This document shows, piece after piece, positions 7,155 to 12,170 of a DNA stretch of 12,170 bases; the first letter of the stretch is position 1; each line of letters opens with the position of its first letter. The position numbers and the translations under genes were made by a program. The notes beneath the pieces were generated by a model. That model had not been told where the DNA came from. It made no database searches and saw only the letters and a list, made by a program, of their open reading frames with translations. This DNA comes from Bacteroidia bacterium (GTDB lineage Bacteria > Bacteroidota > Bacteroidia > NS11-12g > UBA9320). The DNA lies in NCBI GenBank assembly GCA_013042025.1, contig JABDQY010000322.1, forward strand, positions 1-12,170, read 5' to 3'.

Positions 7155-7736
7155 TTATATAAAAAATAAAATTGCAGCTGCCGTTGCTCCACTAGCTAGC
7201 CCCATTGTCAGTTCAAATAATGTATGAGCTTCTTGTTTCCATCGTGTCAGAAAAACTCCTACAGCAAGCAAAAATATAATTAAAGTATATAGTGGAGCAA
7301 ACGTAAATCCAAATGAATACCATTCAATCAAACTAGCTACAACGAGTAACGCCCATGATGATGTATGCCAACTTGCTTTTAACTGAACAGATGCCAATAA
7401 GTATAAAAAGAGATTAAGCAAGGCCAATGATACAAGGAACGCAAAGTATTCTTTAATCACAATTAGACTTACAAAACTTAAAATCATATTTAAAACCGTA
7501 TACCCTTTATAGATTGATTTACGATCATTTATACTAGGTTCTTTTAGGTCTACTTTTTTTACAGAATGAAGGTAGAATACAGGTAGAATGATATGTACAA
7601 ATAAAATCCACGTGGCAAATAAAATAAGTGGTAGAGGATCATATTTCCCTAAAAAAGGCCAATATATCAACAAGCTATAAAATGGAATTAATACAGGATG
7701 CGTTAAAAATGCAAACCCAAATAAAATCTTACGCAT
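7155..7736 (-). CDS. Divergent PAP2-superfamily multi-pass membrane protein
   Basis: The 193-residue protein is strongly hydrophobic, with about six or seven membrane segments (roughly 5-29, 35-58, 78-95, 96-117, 124-141, 144-163, 174-193). Degenerate versions of the three PAP2 phosphatase motifs are in order: K65-x6-R72 (KEPSINDRK) for KxxxxxxRP, ASWHTS with H124 for PSGH, and TRWKQEAHTLFELTMG (164-179) with R165 and H171 for SRxxxxxHxxxDVxxG, where glutamate replaces aspartate. PAP2 membrane enzymes dephosphorylate lipid phosphates such as undecaprenyl diphosphate or phosphatidate. Because the proline, glycine and aspartate positions differ, activity is uncertain. Its ATG overlaps the rpoN stop codon by one base (TAATG), which suggests translational coupling; the PaaG-like gene follows after 3 bases. 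Confidence 0.7.
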   Translation of the reverse strand: MRKILFGFAFLTHPVLIPFYSLLIYWPFLGKYDPLPLILFATWILFVHIILPVFYLHSVKKVDLKEPSINDRKSIYKGYTVLNMILSFVSLIVIKEYFAFLVSLALLNLFLYLLASVQLKASWHTSSWALLVVASLIEWYSFGFTFAPLYTLIIFLLAVGVFLTRWKQEAHTLFELTMGLASGATAAAILFFI

Positions 7737-9190
7737 TACAATTCTTTTCTTAGTCTTGCTACAGGAATATTTAATTGTTCTCTGTATTTAGCTACAGTTC
7801 TACGTGCGATTTGATACCCTTTCTCTTGCAAAATTTTCTTTAGTGCTTCATCAGTCAACGGCTTTTGCTTGTTTTCATCGTCAACAGCATCTTTCAATAT
7901 TTTCTTCACTTCTCTATTCGACACTTCTTCACCACTATCTGTAGTTATTCCTTCGGTAAAGAAGTTCTTGAGTAATAATATCCCAAAGTCAGTTTCAACA
8001 TACTTACTACTTGCTACCCGAGATATTGTAGATATATCCATCCCGATTGCCTCAGCTATGTCTTTCAGAATCATGGGTTTTAAATCAGACTCGTCTCCTG
8101 AAAGAAAATAATCTTTTTGAAGCTCTACAATTTTATTCATTGTAGCTAACAATGTGTTTTGACGTTGTTTTACTGAATCAATAAACCACTTAGCACTATC
8201 CAATTTTTGTTTTATGTATTGAACAGCGTCTTTTTGTGCTTTTGTCTTTTCTTTAGAGGCTTCGTAGCTTTTCAGTGTTTCATTGTAGGATTGACTTACT
8301 CGTAATTCAGGAGCATTTTTAGAGTTTAATCTAACTTCTAATTCTCCATAACTTTCAGTTACAATAAAATCGGGAATAATAAAGTCTTTGTTGGTAGCTC
8401 CTTCAGAACCTGATTGTGCTGGTTTGGGATTTAATTTACTTATAAAATCCAACGCTTCTTTCAAATAATCCTCAGATACGCTAAACTTTTTAGCCATTTT
8501 TTGATAATGCCTCTTAGAGAAATCGTTCATGGCTTCATCAATAATTTGAAAAGCTAGTTTGTATATTGGATTATTAGATACTTCTTGTTTTCTTTTTATT
8601 TGAAGGAGTAAGCATTCTTTTAAGTCTCTTGCCCCTATTCCAGCTGGATCCATTTCGTGGATCATTTCAAGAATACGCTCTAATTCTTCTGGTGTAGTTT
8701 TAATATTTTGAGTGAAGAGTAGATCATTTTTAATAGCACTCAAAGGCCTTCTTAAATAACCATCATCGTCTAAAGTTCCTACAATTTGACCGGCTAAAAT
8801 TTCCTCTTCTTTGGTTCTCATAACCGAGGTAAGTTGTTCCAACAAACGCTCCCTAAAAGATGTATGATAAACGGCAGGCATAAACTCCTTTTCTTCATCA
8901 TCACCACTATAATCACCGCTTAAGTGAACACCTCCATCATCGTCATTCATATAGTCTGATACATCAAACTCTTCCTCTTTCGAACCAAAATCTAAATCAT
9001 CACTTTCTTCAAAACCCCCTTCATTTTCATCCGATTCATCTTTACCACTTTCAATAGCAGGATTTTCCAACAGCTCTTCTTCAACCCTTTCCTCAAAGTT
9101 TAAGGTGTTGAGTTGCAACAATTTTATAAATTGTATTTGCTGCGGGGAAAGCTTTTGCAGCAGCTTTTGACTTAACTGTTGTTTTATCAT
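7736..9190 (-). CDS. rpoN: RNA polymerase sigma-54 factor
   Basis: The 484-residue protein shows the whole sigma-54 layout. Region I is glutamine- and leucine-rich (residues 1-45, with LSPQQIQFIKLLQLNTLNFE). Region II is short and very acidic (about 46-103). The core-binding domain includes LDDDGYLRRPL (140-150) and MDPAGIGARDLKECLLLQI (180-198). The DNA-binding part has a helix-turn-helix around MDISTISRVASSKYV (384-398), and the RpoN box ARRTVAKYRE is at 462-471. Sigma-54 directs RNA polymerase to -24/-12 promoters and needs an AAA+ enhancer-binding activator, none of which is encoded here. The start is an ATG at 9190-9188. It is the first gene of a leftward operon and diverges from asnS across 73 bases. 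Confidence 0.97.
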   Translation of the reverse strand: MIKQQLSQKLLQKLSPQQIQFIKLLQLNTLNFEERVEEELLENPAIESGKDESDENEGGFEESDDLDFGSKEEEFDVSDYMNDDDGGVHLSGDYSGDDEEKEFMPAVYHTSFRERLLEQLTSVMRTKEEEILAGQIVGTLDDDGYLRRPLSAIKNDLLFTQNIKTTPEELERILEMIHEMDPAGIGARDLKECLLLQIKRKQEVSNNPIYKLAFQIIDEAMNDFSKRHYQKMAKKFSVSEDYLKEALDFISKLNPKPAQSGSEGATNKDFIIPDFIVTESYGELEVRLNSKNAPELRVSQSYNETLKSYEASKEKTKAQKDAVQYIKQKLDSAKWFIDSVKQRQNTLLATMNKIVELQKDYFLSGDESDLKPMILKDIAEAIGMDISTISRVASSKYVETDFGILLLKNFFTEGITTDSGEEVSNREVKKILKDAVDDENKQKPLTDEALKKILQEKGYQIARRTVAKYREQLNIPVARLRKEL

Positions 9191-9219
9191 AATAGTTTAG
9201 AAAAGTACTTTCTAGCAAT

Positions 9220-9227
9220 TACTTTTG
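9220..9227 (+). promoter_or_regulatory. Candidate -7 box for asnS
   Basis: TACTTTTG matches TAnnTTTG. Transcription would begin near 9233, giving a leader of about 31 bases before the ATG at 9264. No clear -33 TTG lies at the expected distance. Confidence 0.45.
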
Positions 9228-9232
9228 TATTT

Positions 9233-9264
9233 CAAAATTAAGCAGAAAATCGAAAGCCGCAAAA
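9233..9264 (-). promoter_or_regulatory. rpoN promoter with -33 and -7 boxes
   Basis: On the minus strand TTTTG (9264-9260) is followed after exactly 19 bases by TAATTTTG (9240-9233). Together they match the Bacteroidota pattern TTTG-N17-23-TAnnTTTG. Transcription would start near 9228, about 38 bases before the rpoN ATG. The -33 box reaches the first base of the asnS start codon. Confidence 0.6.
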
Positions 9265-10778
9265 TGCATACCAAAAATTTAAAACACTATATTGGACAGG
9301 AAGTTACCCTACAAGGATGGGTTGCAAATAAAAGAGAAAGCAAAACTGTTGTTTTTATTAATTTGAGAGATGGTCAGGGAATGTGTCAATGTATTCTAGG
9401 TATCGACGATATTGGTGAAGAGCAGTTTAGCGAAGCAAAGTCGCTTGGACAAGAAAGTTCTGTAGCTATAACCGGTAAAGTTGTAGAAGATACGCGTCAG
9501 ATTGGTGGATTTGAATTGCATGCAACATCTCTAACGGTTTATCAAAATGCAAGCGATTACCCAATTTCAAATAAAGAGCATGGGGTGGAATTTCTTATTG
9601 ACAACCGACATTTATGGTTAAGAAGTAGAAGACAGTGGGCTATCATGAAAGTTAGAAACAGTATTATTTATGCTATTCACAACTTTTTTCAGAGCCAAGA
9701 TTTTGTGCAAATGGACGCTCCAATATTTACTGGAAATGCTGCTGAGGGTACAACAGACCTATTTGAAACAGACTACTATGGGAAGCCAGCATACCTAACG
9801 CAATCTGGACAACTATATGGTGAAGCAATGGCCATGGCTATGGGCAAGATATATACTTTCGGTCCAACCTTTAGAGCTGAAAAATCGAAAACAAGAAGAC
9901 ACTTGTCGGAGTTTTGGATGATTGAACCTGAAATGGCTTTTTGTGACATTTTTGAAAACATGGACCTAATTGAGGAGTTTCTGAGAAGCGTTGTTCAAGA
10001 AGTAATTGAAAAGTGCCCAACTGAAATGGAAATTCTTGGAAGAGATATTTCAAAACTAAGTACTGTTTCTAAACCGTTTCCACGCTTATCGTATGATGAA
10101 GCAGTAGAAATCCTAAAAGGGGATAAAGATGTAGATGGTCAGAATTCACTCTTAACGCTTGAGCAAGATTTAAAAGATGTTGAAGCTCGAATGGTAGAAA
10201 TAAATGCAGACATTGCAGAACGCGAAGCGGCAATTGCAGCAGGAGGCATGAAAAAAGGAGCAATTAATTTCAATCAGAATAAAATTGATAGTCAGAAGCA
10301 AGAGTTGAAACAATTGGAAGAAGACCAACGAAACATTCCTCAATGGATGGTTTCCGCTCGTGACTTTGTTTATGGAAATGATTTCGGAGGAAGTGATGAA
10401 ACAGTACTTACTCGATTATTTGATAGACCTGTAATGGTTTATGATTGGCCACACGAGATCAAGGCGTTCTACATGAAACGAAATCCTGAAGATCCGCGTT
10501 TTGCAAGAGGCGTAGATGTATTGGCTCCAGAAGGTTATGGCGAGATTGTTGGAGGTGGTGAGCGTGAAACAAGTGAAGAGTGGTTGGTTGAAAAAATCAA
10601 TGAGCACAAACTACCAATGGATGTATTTCAGTGGTATTTAGATTTAAGAAGATATGGAAGTGTTCCTCATTCTGGTTTTGGACTTGGATTGGAGCGATTG
10701 GTTGCTTGGATATGCAAATTGGACCACGTTCGTGAAACAATTCCTTTCCCAAGATACTATGGTAGATTAGAGCCATAG
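9264..10778 (+). CDS. asnS: Asparaginyl-tRNA synthetase with internal coiled-coil insertion
   Basis: AsnRS attaches asparagine to tRNA-Asn. The 504-residue product starts at the ATG (MHTKNLKHYIGQEVTLQGWV); a TTG-led extension upstream to 9225 is not plausible. An anticodon-binding OB fold covers about residues 1-95. The class II catalytic domain follows, with EGTTDLF (161-167), motif 2 around FRAEKSKTRRHLSEFWMIEP (203-222) and motif 3 GFGLGLERLV (471-480). DYPISNKEHGVEFLIDNRHLWLRS and GYGEIVGGGERE resemble the Bacillus subtilis-type enzyme rather than the E. coli type. Compared with the roughly 430-residue Bacillus protein it has about 75 extra residues at about 287-370, a charged, probably helical segment (DLKDVEARMVEINADIAERE and KIDSQKQELKQLEEDQRN). 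All catalytic motifs are intact, so the enzyme should work. It diverges from rpoN. Confidence 0.95.
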   Translation: MHTKNLKHYIGQEVTLQGWVANKRESKTVVFINLRDGQGMCQCILGIDDIGEEQFSEAKSLGQESSVAITGKVVEDTRQIGGFELHATSLTVYQNASDYPISNKEHGVEFLIDNRHLWLRSRRQWAIMKVRNSIIYAIHNFFQSQDFVQMDAPIFTGNAAEGTTDLFETDYYGKPAYLTQSGQLYGEAMAMAMGKIYTFGPTFRAEKSKTRRHLSEFWMIEPEMAFCDIFENMDLIEEFLRSVVQEVIEKCPTEMEILGRDISKLSTVSKPFPRLSYDEAVEILKGDKDVDGQNSLLTLEQDLKDVEARMVEINADIAEREAAIAAGGMKKGAINFNQNKIDSQKQELKQLEEDQRNIPQWMVSARDFVYGNDFGGSDETVLTRLFDRPVMVYDWPHEIKAFYMKRNPEDPRFARGVDVLAPEGYGEIVGGGERETSEEWLVEKINEHKLPMDVFQWYLDLRRYGSVPHSGFGLGLERLVAWICKLDHVRETIPFPRYYGRLEP

Positions 10779-10841
10779 ACGACATTATTTTTTTTAGTAA
10801 TTCATTATTAATTAGCTATTTGCTTCCTTAAATGGTTAAGC

Positions 10842-10870
10842 TTTGTTATCAGTTATAATTCTTATATTTC
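10842..10870 (+). promoter_or_regulatory. Candidate promoter of the EF-hand lipoprotein gene
   Basis: TTTG (10842-10845) is followed after 17 bases by TATATTTC (10863-10870), which differs from TAnnTTTG only at the last base. Transcription would start near 10876, about 12 bases before the ATG. This suggests the lipoprotein pair is not merely read through from asnS. Confidence 0.4.
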
Positions 10871-10887
10871 CAGCATATTAATCCTCA

Positions 10888-11676
10888 ATGAATAAAAACA
10901 AAATAGCCTGTTTCGTTAGTGTAAGTATTCTTTTTTTAGCCTCTTGCTCTTCAAATAATAAAGAATTTGAAAAACAGAAAGGAATATCATTGGAGCAAAC
11001 TACCGAGAATGAAAACATAAATGATTTGGAAAACAATCAACAATTCAACGATTTAAAAACGCGACCTGGGAAAGTATTACTTACAGGGCACAACAATCAT
11101 CGTTTAATTTCCATTTTTAAAGTAAACTACAGTAAAAGAACAAAAAAGACTTTTACGGGAAGTAATGGATATCATTCTTCATATAGCTACGATGATTATG
11201 GCAATAGCAGGTATCGCAGTTACATGCCAGGTTTAAGCGTAACATACGGCTACAATATGCTAAATATTTCCCATTATAATCTGGACAGCAACAAGCGAAA
11301 TACATTATTCAAGAAGCCTGTGTTGATTAACAACCTTTACTACCCTACTCTTAGTAAAGACAGTATCAATAATGCTCCAGTTTTAAGGAATTATTATTTA
11401 GCTTCTGTTTACAATGAAGACACAAATAATGATAGTCTAATTAATCATAAAGATTTGAGAAGGTTTTTTATGTTCAACCTTGATGGAACAGACAGAAGTC
11501 AATTAATTCCAAATAATTATGGAGTACTGAGTTCGCAATACGATGCTCCAAACGACTATATGATAATCAAAGCAAAAATCGATCAAAACAACAATGGGAA
11601 AATGGATGAAGAGGAAGCCATTCATATCTTTTGGATTGACTTGAATGACCCAAGACCAGGAGTCAGAATGTATTAG
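10888..11676 (+). CDS. Lipoprotein of unknown function with two EF-hand-like calcium loops
   Basis: The 262-residue protein has a lipoprotein signal peptide: basic start MNKNK, hydrophobic stretch, and lipobox LASC with the lipidated cysteine at residue 20. A polar, acidic linker follows (about 21-58). The body (about 60-262) matches no enzyme family I recognise. Near the C-terminus two 12-residue loops fit the EF-hand pattern: DTNNDSLINHKD (178-189) and DQNNNGKMDEEE (232-243), each with D/N at positions 1, 3 and 5 and an acidic residue at 12. The region between them (MFNLDGTDRSQLIPNN) recalls bacterial surface or beta-propeller-like repeats. Calcium binding in the periplasm or on the cell surface is inferred. 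The ATG at 10888 directly precedes the signal peptide. Its TAG is followed without a gap by the next gene, so the two are probably made together. Confidence 0.75.
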   Translation: MNKNKIACFVSVSILFLASCSSNNKEFEKQKGISLEQTTENENINDLENNQQFNDLKTRPGKVLLTGHNNHRLISIFKVNYSKRTKKTFTGSNGYHSSYSYDDYGNSRYRSYMPGLSVTYGYNMLNISHYNLDSNKRNTLFKKPVLINNLYYPTLSKDSINNAPVLRNYYLASVYNEDTNNDSLINHKDLRRFFMFNLDGTDRSQLIPNNYGVLSSQYDAPNDYMIIKAKIDQNNNGKMDEEEAIHIFWIDLNDPRPGVRMY

Positions 11677-12024
11677 ATGCTACATAAATTTTTCATATGT
11701 GTTGGTTTCACCTTTTTTATTTCTTGTAATTCATATGATTGGGGACATCATTTCACATTCACAAATAATACTGGCTATGAAGTTGATAGCTTGAAAATTT
11801 CAATTGGCAATGAAGAAAACGTTTTACACTCGGATACTGAAAATGAAATACTAGGCAACCTTTCAGTTCCAAACTCAGGTTATCCGCATCCTGTATCTAT
11901 AATACTGTTCTCCAACGGAAAGAAAATTAAAATTCACGCAGACAGTTTTAACTGCTATCAATGTGATGGTAGCCATGAGTACATTTTAAAAAAGGATTCA
12001 GCTCATTACGTTTTTCATCACTGA
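11677..12024 (+). CDS. Small putative lipoprotein, function unknown
   Basis: The 115-residue product starts with a short hydrophobic signal (MLHKFFICVGFTFFISC) whose lipobox-like FISC would place the lipidated cysteine at residue 17. The mature part is about 98 residues of mixed polar and aromatic sequence. FTFTNNTGYEVDSLKISIG suggests a beta-sheet start and NCYQC (91-95) provides a CxxC pair. I recognise no family. The ATG immediately follows the stop of the EF-hand lipoprotein gene (TAGATG), implying translational coupling and perhaps a shared role. Its last 7 bases overlap the end of the convergent dihydrofolate reductase gene. The overlap and neat adjacency support a real gene, but its small size leaves some doubt. 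Confidence 0.6.
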   Translation: MLHKFFICVGFTFFISCNSYDWGHHFTFTNNTGYEVDSLKISIGNEENVLHSDTENEILGNLSVPNSGYPHPVSIILFSNGKKIKIHADSFNCYQCDGSHEYILKKDSAHYVFHH

Positions 12025-12170
12025 ACACCCTCTTGTTTTTCGTACTCACAAAAGTCAAAAGCAAATTCATTCACGTCGCTTTTTTCGAACGATTGCTTAT
12101 GCTTAAGCTTCCATTGTGAAAGATCAAATTCTGGGAAAAAAGTATCTGCATCAGGGAAGGATGCATGTAC
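12018..12170 (-). CDS. folA: Dihydrofolate reductase, C-terminal part only (5' end beyond the right edge)
   Basis: Reading leftward from the window edge, 50 codons end in a TGA at 12020-12018. The peptide begins VHASFPDADTFFPEFDLSQW and ends FAFDFCEYEKQEGVQ. This matches the C-terminal third of dihydrofolate reductase, whose usual pattern is ADxFFPxID, then WK, then a final strand with YDFxxYE. The enzyme reduces dihydrofolate to tetrahydrofolate with NADPH, needed for thymidylate and purine synthesis. About 110 residues, including the nucleotide-binding and active sites, lie outside the window. The stop codon lies within the convergent small lipoprotein gene, a 7-base overlap. Confidence 0.85.
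   Translation of the reverse strand, partial: VHASFPDADTFFPEFDLSQWKLKHKQSFEKSDVNEFAFDFCEYEKQEGVQ

Noticed and set aside
9225..9263. TTG-started N-terminal extension of AsnRS
   Set aside because: The extra 13 residues do not belong to the OB-fold start of the family, and the TTG overlaps the candidate -7 box; the ATG at 9264 fits.
10755..10797. Possible terminator after asnS (TATGG/CCATA stem and a T-run at about 10790)
   Set aside because: The stem has only five pairs, lies mostly within the coding end, and is separated from the T-run by about 10 bases.
1..12170. Mobile elements, CRISPR arrays, tRNA or rRNA genes, defence systems
   Set aside because: I looked for transposase motifs, regularly spaced repeats, tRNA-like cloverleaf sequences and defence-type domains and saw none; gene content is housekeeping.

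Overview
The window looks like a chromosomal housekeeping segment of a Bacteroidota bacterium, most likely of the Flavobacteriales type. The DNA is AT-rich. Start codons generally lack Shine-Dalgarno sequences. Several upstream regions carry the Bacteroidota -7 promoter motif TAnnTTTG. One secreted protease ends in a type IX secretion (T9SS) sorting domain, and the aconitase is of the mitochondrial-like type common in this phylum. No mobile element, CRISPR array, rRNA or tRNA gene was seen.

Positions 1-4697 read leftward as one co-directional block: mitochondrial-type aconitase, a membrane-anchored coiled-coil protein, ribosome-binding factor A (rbfA), and a LolC/LolE-like ABC permease that runs off the left edge. 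The last three genes are spaced by only 9-11 bases and probably form one operon. The 75-base gap after the aconitase gene holds an inverted repeat over its stop codon, a promoter-like box and a 12-bp perfect palindrome. Positions 4698-4981 have no gene; they contain a good intrinsic terminator for the gene on the right.

Positions 4982-9190 also read leftward: rpoN (sigma-54), a divergent PAP2-family membrane protein overlapping it by one base, a PaaG-like enoyl-CoA hydratase/isomerase 3 bases further on, and then, after a probable terminator and its own promoter, a secreted M43 zinc metalloprotease. rpoN is transcribed divergently from asnS across 73 bases that hold promoter boxes for both directions.

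From 9264 rightward lie asnS (a Bacillus-type asparaginyl-tRNA synthetase with a roughly 75-residue charged coiled-coil insertion), a lipoprotein with two EF-hand-like loops, and a small lipoprotein starting directly after its stop codon. At the right edge is the 3' end of a dihydrofolate reductase gene on the minus strand. Its stop codon lies inside the tail of the small lipoprotein gene, a 7-base convergent overlap.

The genes serve basic physiology (TCA cycle, ribosome maturation, outer-membrane lipoprotein sorting, transcription, tRNA charging, folate metabolism). I found no convincing new multi-gene system. The points most worth a second look are the insertion in AsnRS, the EF-hand lipoprotein pair, the compact divergent promoter region, and the inverted repeats around the aconitase/coiled-coil junction.
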